Shown: piece by piece, positions 52,376 through 60,291 of the stretch | Numbering within the stretch: the first letter of the stretch is position 1 | Layout of the letters: every line of letters begins with the position of its first letter | Origin: an uncultured Bacteroidales bacterium | GTDB lineage: Bacteria; Bacteroidota; Bacteroidia; Bacteroidales; Paludibacteraceae | Reading direction: 5' to 3' | DNA: 64,000 bases | Assembly (NCBI GenBank): GCA_900321005.1 | Contig: ONUF01000008.1 | Coordinates: forward strand, 1-64,000 | The notes under the pieces: model-generated | Database searches by the model: none | What the model saw: the letters and a program-made list of their open reading frames with translations, nothing else | What the model was told of the DNA's origin: nothing | Position numbers and translations under genes: made by a program

Positions 52376-53290
52376 TTATTTATCATTATGTGAATCTCCA
52401 TCGCCTAATGAACCGTTAGCAGACCCAAAGAGAGATAACTGTCGTACAGCGCGGTCATAGTCGGATTCTAATTGGTTCATCTCTCGCTGACGATAGATGG
52501 TGTATTCGTGCTCCGCTTTTTCTTGCGCCTGTTGGTGGCTTATAGAACCGCTTCCTTCTAACAACGGGCGACGGTTATTGCTTAGCACCCGATCGAGTTC
52601 GTCTATCCACTCTTGCATGGTCATAGGATGTTGCTCCATCGCTTGCAATTCCGCATAGTCGAAGAACTGAGACACCAACAGATTTAGTCGCTGGAGTTCT
52701 ATTTCCGTCAAATAGTTCTTGGCAATAGTTACATCATCTTTTGTGATATAGTTCCCTTTGAAGTTCGTCATGCCGAGCATCGGCTTTTCATTATCCACTC
52801 TGTCATAGACCACCTCAGCCGCTGTATGTTGGTGTGCTGCATAGTGCATCTTGTTTTGCACCGTAGCAAAGAACTGACGTGTAATCTCGGCTTTCGGATC
52901 ATAATCCACCGCAGTTGCATAGATGTCGGTCACTTGCTGATAGAGGTTGCGCTCACTACTACGAATATCGCGGATACGCTGGAGTAATTCGCGGAAATAA
53001 CGTCCTCCGTTACCTTTTAGCCGTTCGTCATCCAATGTGTAGCCTTTTATGATATATTCGTGAATGCGCTGAGTTGCCCATTGACGGAAACGTGTACCTT
53101 GCACAGAATGAACACGATAACCGACAGAAATGACGACATCAAGGTTGTAGAAATTGGTGGGTTTGGTAGAAAAGTCGGAAATTCCGATTTTTCTCACCGT
53201 ATCTGCTTCGGAAAGTTCACCTTCTTTGTAAATATTCAGAATATGCTCAATCTCTCCTTTGGTATCTTTTGTAAGATCTTGTGTTTTCAT
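52376..53290 (-). CDS. RhuM-family protein
   Basis: 304 residues of the RhuM (virulence protein) family. Signatures are DFSTKPTNFYNLDVVISVGYRVHSVQGTRFRQWATQRIHEYIIKGY cut into its conserved parts (NLDVVISVGYRV, RFRQWAT), then RYFRELLQRIRDIRSSE and FFATVQNKMHYA. The biochemical function is unknown; these genes are scattered by horizontal transfer and often lie beside restriction or toxin systems. It has its own promoter and terminator, so it is a separate unit in the island. Confidence 0.88.
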   Translation of the reverse strand: MKTQDLTKDTKGEIEHILNIYKEGELSEADTVRKIGISDFSTKPTNFYNLDVVISVGYRVHSVQGTRFRQWATQRIHEYIIKGYTLDDERLKGNGGRYFRELLQRIRDIRSSERNLYQQVTDIYATAVDYDPKAEITRQFFATVQNKMHYAAHQHTAAEVVYDRVDNEKPMLGMTNFKGNYITKDDVTIAKNYLTEIELQRLNLLVSQFFDYAELQAMEQHPMTMQEWIDELDRVLSNNRRPLLEGSGSISHQQAQEKAEHEYTIYRQREMNQLESDYDRAVRQLSLFGSANGSLGDGDSHNDK

Positions 53291-53311
53291 AAAATATATT
53301 TAAATTGCGTG

Positions 53312-53343
53312 CAAAGGTACACAAAAAAAATGGCACTTGCAAA
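53312..53343 (-). promoter_or_regulatory. Bacteroidota-type promoter of the RhuM gene
   Basis: Minus strand: TTTG, 20 bases, TACCTTTG. The start codon is 22 bases downstream. Confidence 0.85.
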
Positions 53344-53420
53344 TAACAGTGCCATTTTTATGCATTTTTGTATTTTCTTGTGGATTACCGCTTTTGTTGA
53401 AAGGATTAAAGTGTAACTGC

Positions 53421-53650
53421 TTACTTTTCGCTAATTTGATCGAGATACAACTTTAGAAAAACATCTTCTACCATATATTTTTGCCAGCCTGCGCTACCAA
53501 ATCCAATTCTATCAAGTGCTTAATTGCATTCTGCACGCGACCCTCTTTAGCAATAGCAAAAAGTAGATTTTGTTGTCTGTTCGGCACATGAGATAACATA
53601 CGTGCACGTAGAAGGAGAATCTTAGGGAAGTTGCCGCAAATATGCGACAA
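53421..53650 (-). pseudogene. C-terminal remnant of an AAA-type ATPase
   Basis: One frame gives HVPNRQQNLLFAIAKEGRVQ followed by NAIKHLIELDLVAQAGKNI, resembling the winged-helix end of bacterial AAA ATPases that contain a QxxLLxAIAKEG motif. The expected last strand (MVEDVFLKLYLDQISEK) follows in another frame, so a frameshift lies near 53470. Most of the gene, including the nucleotide-binding domain, is missing. The resemblance is from memory of the family and is only moderately sure. Confidence 0.45.
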
Positions 53651-53665
53651 AAGAGAAAGATGATT

Positions 53666-54637
53666 TTACCGAACAATGCATTGGGCATCGGGGGCAGAGC
53701 GGTAAGGGATCTTAATACCGGGACCGAAAGAGGGTGAGATGATGGTGACCGTTGATTCGCGGCGGGCATCGACCGCCGGATGTTCCGTAGTACATTCCCA
53801 CCGGCAATGATCCAAGAGAATAGTGCCGAAACGAACCATCGGCATTCGCTGGCGGCAACCCTCTCCCCATGTGCAATACGCATAGGTGACATGCAGTTTG
53901 CCCCTGTCTGCTACTACCCTATCTGCAGCGCCGACCAGATTAGAGTTCATGTGGTCGTAACTGCGTTCCGAATAGCCGAAATAGCAATGAGAGACCGTAA
54001 TAGAATCGGACTGGGAAGTGATGTCCAGATTGCCGTCCAAGCCATCCATGAAGACACAACTATCAATGAAGATACGGGCGGAATGATCCATACCCAAGAG
54101 ATCATTGCCTCCCACATCAATTGCCCCGGGGCCTTGCAGACGCAAGCCGCGAACAATTATATCCCTGCAATGAGAGAGCTGGATACATCCGGAAGCACGG
54201 AAAGACTCTTCTGGGTCGTTAAAACGGTCAATAAACAGCTGGCGGGCCTTTAGTTCGCGCTGCTCACGCACCTTTTGCCCATTAGAGAGCACACCACCCT
54301 CTCCGCCGGTAGAGAAACTCATCACATCCGCGCTATCGAGCATTGCCCAGATAGCCTTTGTTAAACAAAAACGAGTACGCAGACAGGCGTCATGCATACC
54401 TATGATGGTTTTGTTTTGCAGATGCTTGAGAACGACGGTATGACCAAGAATAAACTCGCCTGCCGAACCATCCAGAATAACCGTATCGTGCGTTCGGACA
54501 GCCGCCAAGAGACTATCCGACATGTCTGCTCCGTTGGAAGTGATGGTCAGGGCCGCTTGGGCGCTCTGAACCATCACAAGCAGGTACAAAAAAATACTAT
54601 TTGCTATTATATGCTTCAAGGGCTTTACGCAAGACAA
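53666..54637 (-). CDS. Secreted pectate lyase-like parallel beta-helix protein
   Basis: 323 residues with a signal peptide ending near SAQA (about 28). The beta-helix pattern includes HCRDIIVRGLRLQGPGAIDV, DGNLDITSQSDSITVSHCYF and MPMVRFGTILLDHC, as in polysaccharide lyase family 1. Calcium-site aspartates are seen in DGLDGNLD. It starts within the last 41 bases of the aminotransferase gene, an unusual same-strand overlap. The shared C-terminal GDKTYTL motif is absent. Likely acts on pectin outside the cell or in the periplasm. Confidence 0.8.
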   Translation of the reverse strand: MSCVKPLKHIIANSIFLYLLVMVQSAQAALTITSNGADMSDSLLAAVRTHDTVILDGSAGEFILGHTVVLKHLQNKTIIGMHDACLRTRFCLTKAIWAMLDSADVMSFSTGGEGGVLSNGQKVREQRELKARQLFIDRFNDPEESFRASGCIQLSHCRDIIVRGLRLQGPGAIDVGGNDLLGMDHSARIFIDSCVFMDGLDGNLDITSQSDSITVSHCYFGYSERSYDHMNSNLVGAADRVVADRGKLHVTYAYCTWGEGCRQRMPMVRFGTILLDHCRWECTTEHPAVDARRESTVTIISPSFGPGIKIPYRSAPDAQCIVR

Positions 54638-55787
54638 TCATTGCTTTGCCAAGGTCCTCTTTATTGAGCACATAAGCCATGCGGACTTGATGTCGACCAT
54701 CGTCGGGATTGGTATAGAAACCCGTTCCCGGGGCCATCATGACCGTAGCCCCCTCATAGGTAAAGTCCGTGAGACACCACTTGCAGAACTTCTCCACATC
54801 ATCGACCGGCAGTTCGACCATCACATAGAAAGCACCTGTAGGCGCGGGCGCAAAGACACCGGGGATCTGATTGAGTTGGTCGATAAGGAAATTACGACGA
54901 CCCAGATACTCGTCATACACCTCTTGCATATACTCTTCCGGCGTAGAAAGCGAAGCTTCCGCTACCACCTGACCGAACAAAGGAGGACTCAGACGCGCCT
55001 GGCAGAACTTCATCACGGATTCACGCACGGCTTTGTTCTTTGTGATAAGCGCACCGATACGAATACCACACTCCGAATAACGCTTCGAAACGCTATCCAC
55101 GAGTACCACATTCTCCTCAATGCCCTCAAGGTGGCACGCGGAGATATACGGCGACTTCGTGTAAATGAACTCGCGGTACACCTCATCAGAGATGAGGTAC
55201 AGGTCGTATTTCTTTACCAAATCGCGTATCTGGCGCATCTCCTGCTTCGTGTACAAGTATCCCGTCGGGTTGTTGGGATTACAGATCAAAATAGCCCGCG
55301 TCTTAGGCGTGATCTGCTTCTCAAACTCCTCTACCGGCGGCAACTTAAAGCCATTCTTAATGTCCGTCTTCACGCTCTTGACCACCGCGCCCGCAGAGAT
55401 CGCGAACGCCATGTAGTTGGCGTAACTCGGGTCGGTCACAATGATCTCGTCGCCCGGGTTGAGACAACTCATATACGCAAACATGATGGCCTCCGAACCG
55501 CCCGCAGTAATGATGATCTCGTCCGGCGAGAGATCAATACCATAATTGGCATAATAACTCACCATCTTCGTACGCAGGGATTTTAATCCCTGAGAAGGCG
55601 AGTATTCCAGAATCTCCGTGCTGAAATTCTTCACCGCCTCCAAGGCCTGCGGAGGAGTCTTAATATCCGGCTGACCGATATTAAGATGGTACACATGCAC
55701 ACCGGCGAGTTTTGCCTCGTCTGCGTACTTTGCCAGTTTTCGAATCGGGCTCTCCGGCATGGATTGCGCCCGTAAACTAATCTCCAT
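54597..55787 (-). CDS. Class I aminotransferase (aspartate aminotransferase type)
   Basis: 396 residues. Fold-type I PLP enzyme. Conserved stretches are HLNIGQPDIKTPP, ICNPNNPTGYLY, the PLP lysine in VDSVSKRYSECGIRIGAL, and the substrate arginine in GRHQVRMAY near the end. It should transfer amino groups between aspartate (or aromatic amino acids) and 2-oxoglutarate. It is placed between two lyase genes with no clear functional link. Confidence 0.92.
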   Translation of the reverse strand: MEISLRAQSMPESPIRKLAKYADEAKLAGVHVYHLNIGQPDIKTPPQALEAVKNFSTEILEYSPSQGLKSLRTKMVSYYANYGIDLSPDEIIITAGGSEAIMFAYMSCLNPGDEIIVTDPSYANYMAFAISAGAVVKSVKTDIKNGFKLPPVEEFEKQITPKTRAILICNPNNPTGYLYTKQEMRQIRDLVKKYDLYLISDEVYREFIYTKSPYISACHLEGIEENVVLVDSVSKRYSECGIRIGALITKNKAVRESVMKFCQARLSPPLFGQVVAEASLSTPEEYMQEVYDEYLGRRNFLIDQLNQIPGVFAPAPTGAFYVMVELPVDDVEKFCKWCLTDFTYEGATVMMAPGTGFYTNPDDGRHQVRMAYVLNKEDLGKAMIVLRKALEAYNSK

Positions 55788-55793
55788 TATATT

Positions 55794-55821
55794 GTTGAGT
55801 GTTTATTGTTTAATGTTTAGT
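55794..55821. repeat. Degenerate tandem repeat, 4 x 7 bases, between the lyase and aminotransferase genes
   Basis: Units GTTGAGT, GTTTATT, GTTTAAT and GTTTAGT. The stop codon of the lyase (55803-55805) and its last residues (LNIKQ) are within it. Confidence 0.85.
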
Positions 55822-57470
55822 GATTGCCCTTGCAGGGTATAGATCTTATCGCCGCGCTGGATCAACAACTGTCCCTCGCGGAATATCTTCTTGCTTGGAG
55901 TACTCCACTCTACGCTCTCTACTCCTTGCGGTCTATAACCGTCGTCCATAGGTAGTTTTTGCATTGCGTCATGCAGATACATCTCGAGCATCGTATAGCC
56001 GCTCGTATGGCGCACGTTGTTATCCGCCACATTCGGGTTACAACCATTCGCTACCTCCCACTCGTCCGGCATACCGTCCCGATCCGTATCGGTCAGCGGT
56101 GCTACCACCGGATAGTCATAGAATCCTTCGGCATCTTCCGGCGTGTCAATAATACCCTTCTTGCCCGCCTTGCTGCCGGTATAGGTGTAGGTGTTGTTTC
56201 GCGTCTCCTCAATGATGCGTTTCTCTACATGGTCACGCGGGAAGACACCTACGGTGTCCATAACCGTCTGTCGCGCCTCTTCGGCCGTCTCAAACGCTTC
56301 TACGGCGTAAGCATACATCTCGAAATCATACAGCCCGGAGAACTCCGTCGAGTCCACGTTACAATCCCAATAAGGCGTCTTCGTGCGAATCAATGTATCA
56401 ACACGTGCTTCGTCCTTCGAATATTTCTTAATCGTCACCGCACTCCAGTTATCCTCCGTTGCCTTCGGTTCACCTTCATAGACATTTCCATGCACATACC
56501 ACTGGCTCGGACCGCGGCTGGTATATCCGCTTCTATTGGCGTCAGCCACAAAGAACAAGCGCGTGTTCGTGGTGTTCGGACCTTTGATATAATAGTTATT
56601 GACGAAATTCACCTCGTGTCCGGCATTCTTACCGTTATAGAACTTGTCATCGCAGGTATTCTCGCCGCCGTGACAACCCGAACTGCCGCCGTAGTAATTG
56701 AAATTCACGTTATTGATATAGTCCAAATACACTACTCGGTCATTGTTTCTCGCCCCGTTAAAACGGCAGGAACGGCCGTTGTTATGCGCCAATAAGTTAT
56801 GATGGTAACTTGCCGGCGAACCGCCCCACTGACATCCGTATCCGCGCGCACCCTTCGGGTGACCGGAGTCGTACAAACCCTCGTGTACCAAGCAATATTG
56901 CACCGTAAAGAAATGTCCGTCAAAGGTATTGATATTTTCCTCTGCTGACCATCCGAAATCGCAGTGGTCCAGAATAAAATGGCTGCAGTTCTCAGCGCCG
57001 AACGCATTCTCTTTGCAGAACTCACCGCTGGTCGTCTCCTTCCCTACGCGAAAACGGATATTTCGAATAATAAAATTCTCCGAACCGCCGCAATTGACCT
57101 TGTTATGACTAATCAGAATACCCATACCCGGGGCCGTCTGTCCGGCAATCGTATAGTTCTTTCGGTTGATACGCAGGTCCTTGACCAACCGTATCTCACC
57201 CGTCACAGCAAAACAAACCGTGAGCGGTTCGTCTGGAAACTGTTTCATAGCCCAACGCAACGAGCCTTCTATCTCGCCGTTAGCGTCGTCCTCCAAAGTT
57301 GTCACATAGACCACCTTGCCCCCGCGACCGCCGGAGGTGTACTTACCGAATCCTTCTGCGCCCGGAAAGGCAACAATCGTATCCGGCAACACGGCCGCAT
57401 AGCCGACTATTGAACAGAGGCAGACAACTGCTGCCACAAGGAGTCTTCGGGTGTTGGAGCTGTGATACAT
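55803..57470 (-). CDS. Secreted pectate lyase, polysaccharide lyase family 1
   Basis: 555 residues from the ATG at 57470, which opens a signal peptide (RRLLVAAVVCLCSIVGYAA); a longer reading from 57584 is possible but not secretory. Typical start FPGAEGFGKYTSGGRGGKVVYVTTL, then RNYTIAGQTAPG-like and IRNIRFRVG, HFILDHCDFGWS and the HHNLLAHNNGR region. Near residue 495 is a calcium-binding DTDRDGMPDEWE thrombospondin-type loop. The end is QRGDKIYTLQGQ, the C-terminal motif also found at 28316 and 47025, followed by repeat-encoded residues. Overlaps the next gene by 64 bases. Confidence 0.88.
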   Translation of the reverse strand: MYHSSNTRRLLVAAVVCLCSIVGYAAVLPDTIVAFPGAEGFGKYTSGGRGGKVVYVTTLEDDANGEIEGSLRWAMKQFPDEPLTVCFAVTGEIRLVKDLRINRKNYTIAGQTAPGMGILISHNKVNCGGSENFIIRNIRFRVGKETTSGEFCKENAFGAENCSHFILDHCDFGWSAEENINTFDGHFFTVQYCLVHEGLYDSGHPKGARGYGCQWGGSPASYHHNLLAHNNGRSCRFNGARNNDRVVYLDYINNVNFNYYGGSSGCHGGENTCDDKFYNGKNAGHEVNFVNNYYIKGPNTTNTRLFFVADANRSGYTSRGPSQWYVHGNVYEGEPKATEDNWSAVTIKKYSKDEARVDTLIRTKTPYWDCNVDSTEFSGLYDFEMYAYAVEAFETAEEARQTVMDTVGVFPRDHVEKRIIEETRNNTYTYTGSKAGKKGIIDTPEDAEGFYDYPVVAPLTDTDRDGMPDEWEVANGCNPNVADNNVRHTSGYTMLEMYLHDAMQKLPMDDGYRPQGVESVEWSTPSKKIFREGQLLIQRGDKIYTLQGQSLNIKQ

Positions 57471-58087
57471 ATCGGTTCTTTGCTTACTGGATGAATAAAT
57501 GCTATTTGTCGTGCGTGGAGGCATATTCCTCCGTCGGGATTTGAGCGCTTGGCGCCGTATTTCAAATCCCCTTTTATCGGACATCCGATAGCCGCCAATT
57601 GGCAGCGTATTTGATGGTGTCGTCCGGTCTCAAGATCTACTTCTAAAAGCGTATAGTTTTCTCCGCGAACAAGGGTTCTGTAATTTAAAATAGCCTGCTT
57701 CGCGTCTTTTGTGTGCGGTTTTACAATATAACTCTTATTCTGCGTTTCATTCTTTACAAGCCAGTTTTCGAGGCGTGCTTCGGGCTGTTTGGGTGCTCCC
57801 TGAACGATCGCCCAATAGGTCTTTTTGATCTGCTCATGGCTCTTGAACATCTCATTCAGACGAGCCAGCGCTTTGCTCGTTCGGGCGAAAAGCACTACCC
57901 CGCTCGTCGGCCTGTCCAGACGATGCGTCACACCCAAAAACACCTCGCCGGGCTTGTTATACTTGACCTTGATATACGCCTTTACGGTTTCGCTCAGCGG
58001 CGTGTCTCCGGTCTTGTCGCCCTGCACGATCTCGTTGCAGGTCTTGTTGACGGCGATAATATGATTGTCCTCGTAGAGTACGGTCAT
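57407..58087 (-). CDS. RluA-family RNA pseudouridine synthase
   Basis: 226 residues. The catalytic aspartate is in the motif HRLDRPTSGVVLFA near residue 58. LETGRHHQIRCQLAAIG and the C-terminal LHARQIAFIHP are also family signatures. There is no S4 domain, so it is the short form. The RNA target (23S rRNA or tRNA) is not determined. Overlaps rlmB by four bases. Confidence 0.92.
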   Translation of the reverse strand: MTVLYEDNHIIAVNKTCNEIVQGDKTGDTPLSETVKAYIKVKYNKPGEVFLGVTHRLDRPTSGVVLFARTSKALARLNEMFKSHEQIKKTYWAIVQGAPKQPEARLENWLVKNETQNKSYIVKPHTKDAKQAILNYRTLVRGENYTLLEVDLETGRHHQIRCQLAAIGCPIKGDLKYGAKRSNPDGGICLHARQIAFIHPVSKEPICITAPTPEDSLWQQLSASVQ

Positions 58088-58851
58088 AAGCTACGCTGTC
58101 TTACCGCCTCGTAGATGAATACGCCGGCCGCCACACTCACATTCAGACTCTCAATGACTCCGGTCATAGGCAGGCGCACCTGATCCGTGCAGAGTTTGAG
58201 GTTCTCCTCATAGATGCCCTTCTCCTCCGAACCCATGACGATACAGGTCGGCACAGTCATATCGACTTCGGTATAGTTGCGCTCCGTATGTTCGGTCGCA
58301 GCCACAATTCGCAAGCCGCTGTCGCGCAAGTACTGCAATGCATTTTGCAGGTTCTCTACCTTGCAAATCGGCAGGGTATGCAGGGCGCCGGCGGACGCTT
58401 TGACGGCATCGCCGTTGATAGCTGCACTCCCGCGCGTACCTATAATAAGTGCGTGTACACCCGCGCATACGCATGTACGGGCTATAGCGCCGAAGTTACG
58501 CACATCGGTCACGCCGTCCAGAAGCATCAGTAACGGCGTCTTACCTTCGTCATACAAGCTCTGTACGAGGTTCTCCAGCGGATAGAACTCAATCGGACTA
58601 AGGAACGCAATGACGCCCTGATGGTTCTTGTCGGTGAACTGATTGAGTTTCTCCACCGGCACACGCTGGATAGGCGTACTCGTACCCTCGAGTTTGAGCA
58701 GCAGCTCGCGGCCGATAGCGGAACTCATGTCACGACGCAGCAGCACTTTGTCCAGCACTTTGCCGGCCTCGATAGCCTCTATCACGGCGCGGATACCGAA
58801 GATCATCTCTTTCTCTTTCGGCCGCTTGGTATCGTATTTATGATTGATCAT
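58084..58851 (-). CDS. rlmB: TrmH/SpoU-family 23S rRNA 2'-O-methyltransferase
   Basis: 255 residues. An N-terminal L30e-like substrate domain (EMIFGIRAVIEAIEAGKVLDKVLLRR) is followed by the SPOUT domain with the three motifs LDGVTDVRNFGAIART, CIVMGSEEKGIYEENL and LPMTGVIESLNVSVAAGVFIYEA. RlmB methylates G2251 in the P loop. The ATG at 58851 lies in a heptamer repeat; an internal start at the M before IFGIRAV would also fit the family. Confidence 0.93.
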   Translation of the reverse strand: MINHKYDTKRPKEKEMIFGIRAVIEAIEAGKVLDKVLLRRDMSSAIGRELLLKLEGTSTPIQRVPVEKLNQFTDKNHQGVIAFLSPIEFYPLENLVQSLYDEGKTPLLMLLDGVTDVRNFGAIARTCVCAGVHALIIGTRGSAAINGDAVKASAGALHTLPICKVENLQNALQYLRDSGLRIVAATEHTERNYTEVDMTVPTCIVMGSEEKGIYEENLKLCTDQVRLPMTGVIESLNVSVAAGVFIYEAVRQRSL

Positions 58852-58870
58852 TGATGATTGATGATTTATA
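58843..58870. repeat. Degenerate tandem repeat, 4 x 7 bases, between fabG and rlmB
   Basis: Units ATTGATC, ATTGATG, ATTGATG and ATTTATA. It spans from the fabG stop into the first codons of rlmB (Met-Ile-Asn). Confidence 0.85.
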
Positions 58871-58871
58871 A

Positions 58872-59612
58872 TTATGCCATAGCCCCGTTAACCTGAATGA
58901 CTTGTCCAGAGACATACGAACTGAGGTCCGACGCTAAGAACAATGCCACTTTCGCTACTTCTTCGGGTTCACCGCCGCGGCGCATAGGAATGAGCGTCAC
59001 GAACTGCTTAAGCGTCTCTTCCGGCAGCGCCTTGGTCATATCGGTCAGGATGAATCCCGGCGCGATAGCGTTAGCGCGTACGCCGCGAGCGCCTAACTCT
59101 TTGGCTACAGACTTCGTGAGGGCGATGATACCGGCTTTCGATGCCGCGTAGTTGGCTTGGCCTGCATTGCCGTTGATACCTACTACCGAACTAAGGGAGA
59201 TGATCGAACCGCTGCGTTGACGCATCATGACGGGTGTCACGGCATGCGTGAAGTTAAACGCGGACTTGAGGTTCACCTGAATCACCTGATCCCACTGCTG
59301 CTCGGTCATACGCATCAGCAGCGTGTCACGCGTGATACCGGCGTTATTGACCAGTATATCTACGCTGCCGAAATCCGCTACTACCTGCTCTACCACCTTA
59401 TGCGCCTCGTCGAAATCGGCCGCATTGGAGGCATAAAACTGCACTTTCACGCCCAGCGCAGCGATCTCGTCGCGCGTCGCCTGAGCGGCCTCGTTCAGTT
59501 CCAGGTCCGTGAACGCTATATTCGCACCCTCGCGTGCAAAAGCAAGGGCGATCTGTTTGCCGATACCACGGGCTGCGCCTGTGATGATGGCTGTTTTGGA
59601 TGCTAATAACAT
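58872..59612 (-). CDS. fabG: 3-oxoacyl-[acyl-carrier-protein] reductase
   Basis: 246 residues. Short-chain dehydrogenase: cofactor loop TGAARGIGKQIA at residues 11-22, NNAGITRD, and the Ser-Tyr-Lys triad in SLSSVVGINGNAGQANYAASKAG. It reduces 3-oxoacyl-ACP with NADPH in fatty acid synthesis. One base after the lptC stop, hence cotranscribed. Confidence 0.93.
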   Translation of the reverse strand: MLLASKTAIITGAARGIGKQIALAFAREGANIAFTDLELNEAAQATRDEIAALGVKVQFYASNAADFDEAHKVVEQVVADFGSVDILVNNAGITRDTLLMRMTEQQWDQVIQVNLKSAFNFTHAVTPVMMRQRSGSIISLSSVVGINGNAGQANYAASKAGIIALTKSVAKELGARGVRANAIAPGFILTDMTKALPEETLKQFVTLIPMRRGGEPEEVAKVALFLASDLSSYVSGQVIQVNGAMA

Positions 59613-59613
59613 A

Positions 59614-60291
59614 TTAGATGTTTGCTACTTTAAATTTAGATGATTTCTCCTCTTTCGCCGGCACTACCGGTTCTTTCGGTTTGTCCTTCTGTATTACCGG
59701 TTCTTCCGTCGCAGGCTGCGCTTCTTCTTCGTCATCGATGGGGAAGACGCCCGTCGGGTGCATGATGGTATATTTGCTCATCTCCTCGTTTGACTCAAAC
59801 CCTACGCCTTCGATAATACTCTTCTCGCGCGTGATATGGATCGCGGAGTCGGAATAGACGCGGTGCGTCTTCTGGTCCCACATCAGTTCCTGCGTATCGA
59901 AATGCTCCCCTTTGCGGTTCATGGCATGCACATTCCCGCGCAGCGTCCAGTGTTGGTCTGGTTCGTTATAATAGGCGTAATCCGCCTTCAGCGAAGCCTG
60001 CACGGTCAGCGCTTCATCGAACTGCTCGAGATAGATGCCTTTCGGAAACTCCTGATAACTCGGATCCATCTTATCAAAGACAAGCCATTGTGCGGTCTCG
60101 ATACGATAGCGCGTGATACCGGAGTCGGAGATGAGGGTCGTCACGGTATCGCCTTCGAGTACCGGCAGCGAGTCGCGCGGCGGGATATGTTCATTGTTCA
60201 CCTGTTGGGCAGGCGAGCAAGCGAATAGAATGATAGCGAGCAACACGAGGTTGCCCGCCATCAAAATCTTATCGGATAGTGGTCGTCTCAC
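59614..60291 (-). CDS. lptC: LPS export ABC transporter periplasmic protein LptC
   Basis: 225 residues. An N-terminal hydrophobic segment ends in a lipobox (LFAC, Cys25). The LptC jelly-roll region follows, with FPKGIYLEQFD, ADYAYYNEPDQHWTLRGNVHAMN and FDTQELMWDQKTHRVYSDSAIHI. It passes lipopolysaccharide from the LptBFG complex to LptA. The Pro/Glu/Lys tail is extra. It overlaps the TPR gene by 23 bases. Confidence 0.92.
   Translation of the reverse strand: MRRPLSDKILMAGNLVLLAIILFACSPAQQVNNEHIPPRDSLPVLEGDTVTTLISDSGITRYRIETAQWLVFDKMDPSYQEFPKGIYLEQFDEALTVQASLKADYAYYNEPDQHWTLRGNVHAMNRKGEHFDTQELMWDQKTHRVYSDSAIHITREKSIIEGVGFESNEEMSKYTIMHPTGVFPIDDEEEAQPATEEPVIQKDKPKEPVVPAKEEKSSKFKVANI

Noticed and set aside
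54597..54637. Frameshift at the aminotransferase-lyase overlap
   Set aside because: Both proteins have normal ends; the 41-base overlap is best read as a lyase start inside the preceding gene.
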